A stretch of 15,916 bases of DNA from CAYTSW01 sp964440605 (lineage in GTDB: Bacteria; Planctomycetota; Phycisphaerae; Phycisphaerales; UBA1924), in assembly GCA_964440605.1 (NCBI GenBank), contig CAYTSW010000057.1:1-15916 (forward strand). The letters run 5' to 3'. Under the pieces are notes generated by a model, which was not told the origin of the DNA, made no database searches, and saw nothing but the letters and a program-made list of their open reading frames with translations. Shown piece after piece: positions 7,261 to 14,703 of the stretch. Both the position numbers and the translations under genes were made by a program. The number at the start of each line of letters is the position of its first letter. Position 1 is the first letter of the stretch.

Positions 7261-8010
7261 ATGATGTCCCCACGCCACGCAGGCGTCGCCGCGAGCGCCG
7301 CCACGCTGTTCGTCCCTGCACTCGCACTGGCCCAAATCGCCGGCCCGCCGCCGGCGTTCAACGTTTCCGAGGTGAACTTCTCGGATGACGGCAACAGCAT
7401 CAACTTCGCCCAGGCGTATCAGAACCCGCAGGGCAACAACTTCCCGCCCAACCCGGGCGCCATCGCCGACGTCCCGCTGCTGGCCTTCGACAGCTACGTC
7501 GCCTTTGGCGACCTGCCCGCGAGCGTCGATAACTTCGGTGCCATCCCGCCGATGGTGCCATCGGGCTTCGGCGCCAATGACGGGTTCTTCGACCAGCCGG
7601 GCCAGCTCGAAGGCTTCGTCGCCGGCTCGGGCAATTCGGTCGAAGTGCCCTTCTCCGAGTTCGAGGTCTTCTTCTTCGCCCGGCTCACCGTGCCCGCCGG
7701 CACGCTCGTCAGGGGGCAGGTGAGCTTCGAAGCCGACGGTGAGCTGTTCACCGAAGCGATCGAGCAGTTCGAACCCGACATCCCGGGCGCCATCGGCCGC
7801 GAACGCGGCTTCCGCGAGTTCCGTGTGGTCGCGAGCAAGACGCAGTCCCAAGTGCCCCTCCCGGCCGGCAGCTTCTCGACCGCCCGCGGGCCTCAGGGCG
7901 AGGCCGAGCTCGCCGACGTTTTCGACCTCTACATTCAGCAGATTCCCACGCCCGGTGCGGCGAGCATTCTCGGCCTCTCCGGCCTCGCGCTGCTGCGCCG
8001 ACGCCGCTGA
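7261..8010 (+). CDS. Secreted PEP-CTERM-like protein of unknown function
   Basis: A 249-aa exported protein. The N-terminal signal peptide has Arg5/His6, a hydrophobic stretch at about 9-23, and an A-L-A|Q cleavage site at 24/25. The C-terminus has the three-part sorting signal of PEP-CTERM proteins: a short P-T-P-G motif at 229-232, a hydrophobic helix (AASILGLSGLALL), and a terminal RRRR. In such proteins the tail is thought to be recognised by an exosortase, cleaved, and the protein delivered to the outer surface or matrix. The central 200 residues (rich in Phe, Gly, Pro and acidic residues, with few Cys) have no motif I recognise. A predicted beta-sandwich, as in many PEP-CTERM proteins, would be a guess. 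The gene has a strong Shine-Dalgarno, diverges from the malic enzyme gene (181-bp gap), and its stop is only 4 bp from the stop of the convergent cyclase gene. No exosortase gene is in the window. Confidence 0.85.
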   Translation: MMSPRHAGVAASAATLFVPALALAQIAGPPPAFNVSEVNFSDDGNSINFAQAYQNPQGNNFPPNPGAIADVPLLAFDSYVAFGDLPASVDNFGAIPPMVPSGFGANDGFFDQPGQLEGFVAGSGNSVEVPFSEFEVFFFARLTVPAGTLVRGQVSFEADGELFTEAIEQFEPDIPGAIGRERGFREFRVVASKTQSQVPLPAGSFSTARGPQGEAELADVFDLYIQQIPTPGAASILGLSGLALLRRRR

Positions 8011-8014
8011 GCGA

Positions 8015-10975
8015 TCAATCGCCAGCCGACAGTTCGGCGACGACCCGGGCGATGGCGTCACTGCCGTAGACGTCATCGCCCAGCTTGAGTTCCGCGCGCA
8101 GCGCCTCGGCGTGCTGCGCGTGCTCTGAAGCCGCGTCGTGCTCGCCCGACCGGACGAGCACCGCGGCGAGCCAGCCGCGCGCCTCGCAGGTGACGGCGCT
8201 GTGATCGCGTTCCACGGCTTCGAGCACCGCGATCGCTTCCTCCAATGCGGCGCGTGCCTCGTCCAGACGATCCATCGCCACCAGCGAACGCCCACGCCGC
8301 GTGCGGAAGAGGGCGATGCCCGGCATGTCGCCCATCGCGAGCTGAACATCCTCGCCCCGCGCGTACGCCGCCAAGGCCTCCTCGTGCTGACCGCGCTTCT
8401 CGAGGAGCATCGCCCGGCTGCCGAGGTTCCGGCTGAGGCTGGCCTTGAGACCGAGCTGGCGGTTGAGCGATTCGGCCTCGGCGAGGCACGCCAGCGCATC
8501 GTCGAGACGGTCGAGCTCGCGCAGCTCGATGCCCTTGTTGCCCAGCGATCGCGCCAGGCCGACGCGGTCGCCCAACGCGCGGTAGATCGCCTCGGCGCGG
8601 TCGATGGATTCGAGCGCGGCTTCGTGCTCGCCGCGCTCGCCAAGGACGATCGCGATGCCCCCGTGGCACCGCGCGGCGCCGGCCTCGCTGCCGATCTCCT
8701 CGAACATGCGCAGCGCGGCCTCGAAGTGGCCGATCGCCTCGGCGTAGCGCCCGCTCTGCCACGCGACGCTGCCCAGCCCGCTGGACGCGCGCGCGACGCC
8801 GGCGGTCTCGCCCGCGTGCGCGAGCACGTCGCGCGCCTCGCGGAAGTCGCGCTGCGCCGCCTCGGGCTCGCCCTTCAACCGCTCGACCTCGGCGCGCTTG
8901 ATCAGCGCGTTGCCCAGCCGCGCGCCATCGGCGGCCTCACGCGCGGCAGCCGTTGCGGACGCAGCCGTCTCCTTGGCGTCGGCCCACTCGCCGGCATCGA
9001 TCTGCTTCATCGCCATGGCGCACAGCACGTCGACGAGCACGCCCGCATCCGCCTCCTCGGTCAACGCTTCGAGCGTGCGTGACAGCGCCTCGCCCCGGCG
9101 ACCCGAGACGCCGCGCAGCGCCATGGTGGCGCTCAACGCGAGCACGAGACGCGCGGCTTCGTCGACGCGATCGCGCTCCAGCGCGCGCTCGTGCGCGATG
9201 AGGATGTTCTCGGCGTCGGCCTCGAGACGGTCCAACGCTTCGCGGAACGAGCCCGTCCGGCGGGCGTCCTCCCACTCCTCGGCGTGGGCGAGGTAGAACT
9301 CGAGGTGACGCTCGATCAGCGGCTCCCGCCCGTCTTCGCCCAGCACCTCGTCCGACTTGATACGCCCGTAATCGCGGATCGAGACGTACATGCCGAAACG
9401 GCCTTCCTCCGCCTCGTCTCCGGGCTCCACGTACGTCAGCAGGCTCTTCTCGCGCAGGCGCTGGGCGGCGTCCATCGCCATCGGCGCCTTGTCGTAGTCG
9501 AAGAGATCGATGATCGCCTCGGCGGCCTCGAGCGTGAAGCCGCCCCGGAAGACGCACGCCTGGCAGAAGGCCGAGCGCTCCCAGTCGCTGAGCAGCTCGT
9601 AGCTCCAATCGATGGCCCCCGCGAGCGTCTGCTGCCGCCCCGGCAGGTCGCGCGCCGACGAGCGCAGGAGCTGGAAGCGCTTGGCGAGGCGTTGGCGGAT
9701 CTGGGCCGGTTTCATGATCTTCGCCCGCGCCGCGGCGAGCTCGATGGCCAGCGGGATCCCGTCGAGCTGCGCGCAGATCTCGGCGATGTCCGGGGCGTTC
9801 GTCTCGGTCAGCTCGAACTTCGAACTCGCGGCCTTGGCGCGATCCACGAACAGGCGCACCGCGTCGTGCTCGCTGAAGGCGGTGCCCGTGCCCCGTGGAT
9901 CGGCGAGCGGGCGCAGCTCGTACTCACGCTCCCCGCGCACGCCCAACAGTTCGCGGCTGCTGACGAGCATCGTCGTCTTCGGCGCGCGCGACAGCCACAG
10001 GCCGACGGTCTCCGGCGCCGCGGCCGCGACCTGCTCGAAGTTGTCGAGCACCAGCAGCGTCGGCCCGCGCACTTCCAGAGCCGACGCAACCGCTTCGACC
10101 GGACCCTTCGTGCCGATCGGCACGCCCATCGCTGAGGCGACGGCCGAGGCGACAGCGTCGGCGGTCGTCGCGTGCTCGAGCTCGACGAACCACACGCCGC
10201 CCTCGAAGCGGTCGAGCACCTCGCCTCCGACACGGATCGACAGGCGCGTCTTGCCGATGCCGCCCGGGCCGGTGAGCGTGACGAGACGAGCGTCGTCCAG
10301 CGTCACCAACTCGGCGAGGTCCCGCACCTCGCGCCGGCGTCCGATGAAGCTCGTCGGTTGAGAAGGGAGATTCGTCGGCAGCGCGGTCAGCGTGCGTATG
10401 GGCGGGAACAACCGCTCGTCGACCGACGCGGGCACGAGCTCGAACAACTGCTCGAGCCGTTCGAGACCTTTCAGCCGGTGCTTGCCGAGGTCCTTGACGC
10501 GCGCGTGCTCGAGCGCGCCGGCCGCGGCTTCACGCGCCGACGCGGAGATCAGCGTCTGCCCGCCGTGCGCCGCCGAGGCGATCCGCGCCGAGCGGTTCAC
10601 CATCGGGCCGAAGTAATCCATACGCCCGGTGACCGGGTCGGCCTCGCAGATGGGCTCGCCCACGTGCACGCCCATGCGCACCCGCACCGCCTGCCCGTCG
10701 TCGGGCGTCGTCACGGCTTCCAGCGCGGCCTGCGCGTCGAGTGTGAAGCGGATGGCGTTGGAGGCGGTCGCGAACGCGACCATGAACGCGTCGCCCTCGG
10801 TCTTCACCTCGTGCCCGGCGCACGACGCGATGGCGTCGCGCATGACGCGGTTGTGCTGCGCGATGACGTCGTGATAGCGCTCGCCCAGACGCTCCCACGC
10901 CTCGGTCGAGCCCTGGATATCGGTGAAGACCAGCGCGACCGTGCCTGTGGGCTGGGCCGCGGGCGCCGGCGTCAT
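8015..10975 (-). CDS. Class III cyclase fused to a STAND-type ATPase and TPR repeats
   Basis: A soluble 986-aa signalling protein. Residues about 10-180 form a class III nucleotide cyclase: metal Asp19 (FTDIQGSTEAW) and Asp62 (KTEGDAFMVAF), then Asn127 and Arg131 (FGPMVNRSARIASAAHGG), so catalysis looks intact. Residues about 205-480 form a STAND/AfsR-like ATPase with Walker A GPGGIGKT (236-243), Walker B LLVLDNFE (307-314) and the sensor-like GIPLAIELAAA (406-416). About 560-986 is alpha-helical, including clear tetratricopeptide repeats of the A-x-x-x-Y/G-x-x-x-A-L-x-x-x type from about 650 onward. The same order occurs in mycobacterial cyclase-ATPase-TPR regulators, but those often end in a LuxR-type helix-turn-helix, which is absent here. 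The output is therefore probably cyclic nucleotide rather than DNA binding. The ATG at 10975 is 40 bp after the aldehyde dehydrogenase stop, so co-transcription is possible. No membrane segment is seen. Confidence 0.92.
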   Translation of the reverse strand: MTPAPAAQPTGTVALVFTDIQGSTEAWERLGERYHDVIAQHNRVMRDAIASCAGHEVKTEGDAFMVAFATASNAIRFTLDAQAALEAVTTPDDGQAVRVRMGVHVGEPICEADPVTGRMDYFGPMVNRSARIASAAHGGQTLISASAREAAAGALEHARVKDLGKHRLKGLERLEQLFELVPASVDERLFPPIRTLTALPTNLPSQPTSFIGRRREVRDLAELVTLDDARLVTLTGPGGIGKTRLSIRVGGEVLDRFEGGVWFVELEHATTADAVASAVASAMGVPIGTKGPVEAVASALEVRGPTLLVLDNFEQVAAAAPETVGLWLSRAPKTTMLVSSRELLGVRGEREYELRPLADPRGTGTAFSEHDAVRLFVDRAKAASSKFELTETNAPDIAEICAQLDGIPLAIELAAARAKIMKPAQIRQRLAKRFQLLRSSARDLPGRQQTLAGAIDWSYELLSDWERSAFCQACVFRGGFTLEAAEAIIDLFDYDKAPMAMDAAQRLREKSLLTYVEPGDEAEEGRFGMYVSIRDYGRIKSDEVLGEDGREPLIERHLEFYLAHAEEWEDARRTGSFREALDRLEADAENILIAHERALERDRVDEAARLVLALSATMALRGVSGRRGEALSRTLEALTEEADAGVLVDVLCAMAMKQIDAGEWADAKETAASATAAAREAADGARLGNALIKRAEVERLKGEPEAAQRDFREARDVLAHAGETAGVARASSGLGSVAWQSGRYAEAIGHFEAALRMFEEIGSEAGAARCHGGIAIVLGERGEHEAALESIDRAEAIYRALGDRVGLARSLGNKGIELRELDRLDDALACLAEAESLNRQLGLKASLSRNLGSRAMLLEKRGQHEEALAAYARGEDVQLAMGDMPGIALFRTRRGRSLVAMDRLDEARAALEEAIAVLEAVERDHSAVTCEARGWLAAVLVRSGEHDAASEHAQHAEALRAELKLGDDVYGSDAIARVVAELSAGD

Positions 10976-11015
10976 CGCTCGCTCCTCGCTCCGTCCCTCC
11001 GACGCTGCAAAGCGC

Positions 11016-12449
11016 TCACCGCCCGACGCGGTTGAGCACCATCAAGCGTACCTCGGTCATGTCTTCCATCGCGAATCGCACGCCCTCGCGGCCGAGACCG
11101 GATTCCTTCACCCCGCCATAGGGCATCGAGTCGACACGCATCGAGGGCACGTCGTTGATCACCACGCCGCCTACCTCGAGCTCGCTGAACGCCTTGAACG
11201 CGTGGTGGATGTCGCGGGTAAACACGCCGGCCTGCAAGCCGAAGACCGAGTCGTTGACCTCCTCGATCGCCTTCTCGAAGTCGGAAAACTTCGAGAGCGT
11301 CGCGATCGGGCCGAACGCTTCATCGCAGGACATCTTCTGGTCGCGCGGCACGTTCTCGACCAGCGTCGCGTCGTAGAAGACGCCGTCACGCTTGCCGCCG
11401 ACGACGATCTTCCCGCCGGCATCGACGGCTTCGTTCACCCACTGCTCCATGCGCTTGGCGTCCTTCTCGGAGATGAGCGGGCCCAGGAAAGTCTCGTCAT
11501 CGAGCGGGTCGCCGGCCTTGAGGCTCTTGATGCGTTCCACGAGTCTGCTCTTGAGTTCTTCGTAGATCGCCTCGTGGATGACGATGCGCTGCACGCCGAT
11601 GCACGACTGCCCGCTCTGGTAGAACGCGCCGTGGATCAGGCGGTCGGCGGCGACGTCGAGGTCGGCGTCCTTGTCGACGATGCACGCGGCGTTGCCGCCG
11701 AGTTCGAGGACCACCGGCTTCTTGCCCGCGCGCGCCTTGAGGTCCCACCCGACGTCGGGCGAGCCGGTGAACGAGAGCAGCTTGAAGCGTTCGTCGGTGG
11801 TGAACAGGTCCGCCCCATCGCGTGAGCAGGGAAGGATGCTGAAGGCGCCCTTGGGCAGGTCCGTCTCGGCGAGGATCTCCCCGACGATCAGCGCGCTGAT
11901 GGGCGTCTTCGACGCCGGCTTGAGCACCCACGAGCAGCCGACCGCCAGCGCCGGCGCCATCTTGTGAGCCGCGAGGTTCAGCGGGAAGTTGAAGGGGCTG
12001 ATGAACGAGCAGGGGCCGATGGGCACGCGCTTCCAGATGGACTCGTAGCCCTCGGCGCGGTCGGAGATGTCCAGCGGCTCGTACTTGCCGTCGAGCCGCG
12101 TCGCCTCCTCCATGGCGATGCGGAAGGTGTCGATGCCGCGCATGGTCTCGCCGCGCGAGTCCTTGATGGGCTTGCCCGCTTCGACCGCCAGCGCGTGCGC
12201 GAACTCCTCGAACCGAGCCTCGATGCCGTTGACCGCGTGCTCGAGCACCGCGCGCCGGCGGTGGCTCGGCCAGCGGTTGAGCTCCCTCTGCGCCTCGACC
12301 GCGGCCTCGATCGCTTCGTCGATCACCTCCGGACCCGCGAGCGCCACTTTCGTCGCGACCTTCTGGGTGTACTTGTTCGTCACCTCGAGGTCCTGGTTCG
12401 CGTAGACCGCCTCGTTGGCGAGGAAGTACGGGTAGGCGTCCTTCAGCAT
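11016..12449 (-). CDS. NAD(P)-dependent aldehyde dehydrogenase
   Basis: Oxidises an aldehyde to the carboxylic acid in the cytoplasm; 477 aa, the usual length. All catalytic residues of the superfamily are present at normal spacing: Asn154 (SPFNFPLN), Lys177 of the cofactor site (WVLKPAS), general base Glu249 (LELGGN) and nucleophile Cys283 (GQSCIGVQR). The C-terminal S-M-R-V-D-S-M-P-Y-G-G-V-K-x-S-G-x-G-R-E-G block suggests a broad lactaldehyde or non-phosphorylating glyceraldehyde-3-phosphate type subfamily, but the substrate cannot be read from sequence. The ATG at 12449 has AGGAG 6 bases upstream. It follows the ThDP enzyme gene by 99 bp on the same strand, so the likely job is to oxidise an aldehyde produced by, or metabolically close to, that enzyme. 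The cyclase-ATPase gene follows 40 bp downstream. Confidence 0.94.
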   Translation of the reverse strand: MLKDAYPYFLANEAVYANQDLEVTNKYTQKVATKVALAGPEVIDEAIEAAVEAQRELNRWPSHRRRAVLEHAVNGIEARFEEFAHALAVEAGKPIKDSRGETMRGIDTFRIAMEEATRLDGKYEPLDISDRAEGYESIWKRVPIGPCSFISPFNFPLNLAAHKMAPALAVGCSWVLKPASKTPISALIVGEILAETDLPKGAFSILPCSRDGADLFTTDERFKLLSFTGSPDVGWDLKARAGKKPVVLELGGNAACIVDKDADLDVAADRLIHGAFYQSGQSCIGVQRIVIHEAIYEELKSRLVERIKSLKAGDPLDDETFLGPLISEKDAKRMEQWVNEAVDAGGKIVVGGKRDGVFYDATLVENVPRDQKMSCDEAFGPIATLSKFSDFEKAIEEVNDSVFGLQAGVFTRDIHHAFKAFSELEVGGVVINDVPSMRVDSMPYGGVKESGLGREGVRFAMEDMTEVRLMVLNRVGR

Positions 12450-12496
12450 GGCTGGCTCCTGTGCCGGTCGCGGTCTCTGGGTGGGCGGCGCATAAC

Positions 12497-12526
12497 GGTG
12501 GGACGGGCTCTTTGGTGGGACGGGCT
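12497..12526. repeat. Short direct repeat GGTGGGACGGGCT (two copies)
   Basis: The 13-base unit occurs at 12497-12509 and again at 12514-12526, separated by CTTT. The second copy forms the left arm of the adjacent hairpin. Together they look like a nested or decayed interspersed repeat inside the gap between the ThDP enzyme and aldehyde dehydrogenase genes. Confidence 0.8.
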
Positions 12527-12537
12527 TCCAGCCCGTC
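12519..12537 (-). terminator. Perfect 8-bp hairpin between ThDP enzyme and aldehyde dehydrogenase genes
   Basis: GACGGGCT, loop TCC, AGCCCGTC forms an 8-bp perfect stem with a 3-base loop, starting 12 bases past the stop of the ThDP enzyme gene in its transcript. No T-run follows, so it is not a canonical intrinsic terminator. It could attenuate transcription into the aldehyde dehydrogenase gene, stabilise the upstream message, or be one copy of a dispersed palindromic element. The structure is certain; the role is inferred. Confidence 0.4.
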
Positions 12538-12548
12538 TTCCTCGGCCT

Positions 12549-14195
12549 CTACATCTTGATGGTCATCTCGCCGAGCCGCTTCGTCAGCTTCATGTTCTCG
12601 TCGTAATCGATCGGCAGCGACAGAATCACCGGGCAGTCGCACCCCAGCGCCTCGTCCAGCGCCGGGCGCAGGTCCGCGGCGTTGTCCACGCGGATGCCGC
12701 GGCAGCCAAAGGCCTCGGCCAGCTTGTTCCAGTCGGGGTTGGTGAACTCGAGGTCCGAGTGCTCGCCGAAGTGCGTCTGCTGCTTCCACTTGATCAGCCC
12801 GTACTCCTTGTCCTCCCAGACCATGATGACGATGGGCAGCTTGAGGCGCGTCGCGGTCTCGAGGTCCTGGATGTTCATCATCACGCCCGCGTCGCCGCAG
12901 ACCGCGACGACTCTGCTGTTGGGCCTGGCCATCTTGGCGGCGATCGCGCCGGGCAGGGCGAAGCCCATCGAGCAGAAGCCGTTGGAGATCAGGCATGTGT
13001 TGGGCTCGTCGCACTGGTAGTACCGCGCGACCCACATCTTGTGCGCGCCGACGTCCGAGAGCACGATGTCCTCCGGCCGCATCGCTTCGCGCAGGTCCCA
13101 GAGCACCTTCTGCGGGCGGATCTTCCCCTTCGTGTCGTCGTCCTTGTGTGCCGCGAAGTCCTCGAGCATCGTGGTGCGCAGCTTCTCGTACCGCCCGATG
13201 TCCCACTTCGGGTTCCCCTCACCGACGCGCTCGTTGAGCTGCCACAACGCGTTGGCGATGTCGGCGTTGATCTCGACGTTCACGCGGTAGAACTCGTCGA
13301 CCTCCGCGGGCAGGAAGTCGATGTGCAGGATCTTCTTCTCCTCGCCGCTGTTCCAGACGTTGGGGTGGTACTCGACGAGGTCGTACCCAACGGTGATGAC
13401 CAGATCGGCTTCGTCGACGGCGTGGAGGATGAGGTCCTTCGCCTGGAGGCCCACGGTGAACAGGCAGTGCGGGTCGGTCCGCGGGATGCAGCCCTTGGCC
13501 ATGAAGGTGTTGATGACGGGGATGCCCGTGCGCTGCGCGAAGATGCGCAGTTGCTCGGCCGCCCGCTTGCGCACGCACCCGTTGCCCGCGAGGATCACCG
13601 GGTTCTTCGCGCCCTCGATCAGCGCCATCGCCTGGTCGATGATCTTCTCGTCCGGCGCCGGGCGACGCAGCTTGTCGAACGTGATCGGCCTGGTCTTGGC
13701 TTTCTCGGCGGCGAGGTCTTCGGGCAGCTCGATGTGGCACGCCCCGGGCTTCTCCATCTCGGCGAGCTTGAAGGCCTTGCGCACGACCTCGGGGATGTTG
13801 TTCTGGTTGACGATCTGATGCGCCCACTTGGAGATGGGCTTGAACATGCCCACCACGTCCATGTTCTGGTGGCTCTCCTTGTGGAGACGCATGGTGTCGG
13901 CCTGACCGGTGATGACGACCATCGGCGCGCGGTCCATGTTGCCGTCGGCGACGCCCGTGACGAGGTTCGTCGCGCCGGGACCGAGCGTCCCGAGGCACAC
14001 GCCCGCCTTGCCCGTGAGGCGCCCGTAGACGTCGGCCATGAAGGCCGCCGCCTGCTCGTGCCGGCAGAGGATGAACCGGATGGGCGAGTCCTTGAGGGAG
14101 ATCATCATGTCGGCGTTCTCCTCACCCGGGAGGCCGAAGATGTACTCCACCTTCTCGTTCTCGAGACACTTCACAAAGAGATCCGAAGCCTTCAT
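12549..14195 (-). CDS. ThDP-dependent acetolactate-synthase-like enzyme (large subunit type)
   Basis: A 548-aa thiamine diphosphate enzyme that probably condenses two pyruvates to acetolactate. The cofactor-activating glutamate is Glu25 (FGLPGEENADM). The HEQAAAFMADVYGRLTG block (46-62), GPGATNL, and F-K-P-I-S-K (118-123) are hallmarks of acetolactate synthases. The ThDP/Mg site starts at Gly434-Asp435-Ala436 with Asn near 440 (GDAGVMMN). The C-terminal PIDYDENMKLTKRLGE matches the catabolic AlsS-like branch as I remember it. No small regulatory subunit (IlvN/IlvH-like) is adjacent, also favouring a catabolic or unusual role. Alternatives are a 2-oxoacid decarboxylase or other carboligase, given the aldehyde dehydrogenase 99 bp downstream. 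The ATG at 14195 is preceded by a GAGAAGG ribosome binding site. The gene diverges from infA across a 209-bp gap, and an imperfect hairpin sits in its leader. Confidence 0.88.
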   Translation of the reverse strand: MKASDLFVKCLENEKVEYIFGLPGEENADMMISLKDSPIRFILCRHEQAAAFMADVYGRLTGKAGVCLGTLGPGATNLVTGVADGNMDRAPMVVITGQADTMRLHKESHQNMDVVGMFKPISKWAHQIVNQNNIPEVVRKAFKLAEMEKPGACHIELPEDLAAEKAKTRPITFDKLRRPAPDEKIIDQAMALIEGAKNPVILAGNGCVRKRAAEQLRIFAQRTGIPVINTFMAKGCIPRTDPHCLFTVGLQAKDLILHAVDEADLVITVGYDLVEYHPNVWNSGEEKKILHIDFLPAEVDEFYRVNVEINADIANALWQLNERVGEGNPKWDIGRYEKLRTTMLEDFAAHKDDDTKGKIRPQKVLWDLREAMRPEDIVLSDVGAHKMWVARYYQCDEPNTCLISNGFCSMGFALPGAIAAKMARPNSRVVAVCGDAGVMMNIQDLETATRLKLPIVIMVWEDKEYGLIKWKQQTHFGEHSDLEFTNPDWNKLAEAFGCRGIRVDNAADLRPALDEALGCDCPVILSLPIDYDENMKLTKRLGEMTIKM

Positions 14196-14217
14196 CGCAT
14201 GCCCCTTCTCGCATCAC

Positions 14218-14253
14218 GACGGACCCGCCCATATTCCGAACGGGTCTGCCGTC
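14218..14253. promoter_or_regulatory. Imperfect inverted repeat in the ThDP enzyme leader
   Basis: GACGGACCCG (14218-14227) can pair with CGGGT (14241-14245) and CCGTC (14249-14253), giving a 10-bp stem interrupted by a 3-base bulge and closed by a 13-base AT-richer loop. It lies 22 bases upstream of the ATG at 14195, in the gap shared with infA. It could be an RNA leader structure or an operator. The pairing is visible; any function is inferred. Confidence 0.3.
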
Positions 14254-14310
14254 GCCCTCGTCTTGGTCCCCTTGTACCTCATTCAGGGAATCCCAGAAAG
14301 CATCTCGGCC

Positions 14311-14339
14311 CGGACCGGCTCGATCCGGCGGTGTACCAT
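14311..14339 (+). promoter_or_regulatory. Possible infA promoter
   Basis: CGGACC (14311-14316), a 17-bp spacer, and TACCAT (14334-14339) preceded by TG form a weak promoter-like pair (3 of 6 and 4 of 6 to consensus). Transcription would start about 60 bases before the infA ATG. This is the best candidate by eye in the 209-bp divergent gap; nothing clearer was seen for the opposite strand. Confidence 0.22.
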
Positions 14340-14404
14340 CACGCTTCGCAACACTCCCAAACCCCGAACCGCTGCGGCCGCAGCTCAAGGAACCGTCCCC
14401 CCGC

Positions 14405-14632
14405 ATGGCGAAGAACGACGAGAAGTTCACGATGGAGGCCGTCGTCGTCGACGCCCTGCCCAACGCGATGTTCAAGGTCCGCCTGCCCAACGAGCAGCAG
14501 ACCGAGATCCTCGCCTACGTCTCCGGCAAGATGCGCAAGCACTACATCCGCATCCTCCCGGGCGACAGCGTCACCGTCGAACTCAGCCCTTACGACCTCA
14601 CCAAGGGACGCATCACCTACCGCGGCCGCTAA
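14405..14632 (+). CDS. infA: Translation initiation factor IF-1
   Basis: Small OB-fold protein that binds the 30S A site with IF-2 and IF-3 during initiation; 75 aa against 71-73 in most bacteria. The diagnostic blocks are all present: ALPNAMFKV (residues 17-25), SGKMRKHYIRILPGD (40-54) and VTVELSPYDLTKGRITYR (56-73). Compared with the E. coli protein the loop before the SGKMR block is about two residues longer (LPNEQQTEILAYV against a shorter N-G-H loop), and one more residue lies near the N-terminus. A weak AAGGA lies about 13 bases before the ATG. The gene stands alone rather than in a ribosomal protein or secY operon, with a divergent ThDP enzyme gene upstream and an FAD oxidoreductase 71 bp downstream. 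Confidence 0.96.
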   Translation: MAKNDEKFTMEAVVVDALPNAMFKVRLPNEQQTEILAYVSGKMRKHYIRILPGDSVTVELSPYDLTKGRITYRGR

Positions 14633-14652
14633 CCCCAGCCGGTTCCCCCCAG

Positions 14653-14682
14653 CACCCCGCGACCCGTCAGCAGGCCGGGGTG
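14653..14682 (+). terminator. Possible hairpin after infA
   Basis: CACCCCG (14653-14659) and CGGGGTG (14676-14682) form a perfect 7-bp stem around a 16-base loop in the 71-bp gap after infA. There is no T-run, so it may be a weak or factor-dependent terminator, or chance pairing in GC-rich DNA. Confidence 0.28.
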
Positions 14683-14703
14683 AACCACTCCCGAAGCTCA
14701 ACC

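Noticed and set aside
11497..13206. Minus-strand frame of about 569 codons crossing from the ThDP enzyme into the aldehyde dehydrogenase
   Set aside because: It bridges two well-supported genes in another frame and lacks motifs. Its apparent length is due to scarcity of stop codons at high GC.
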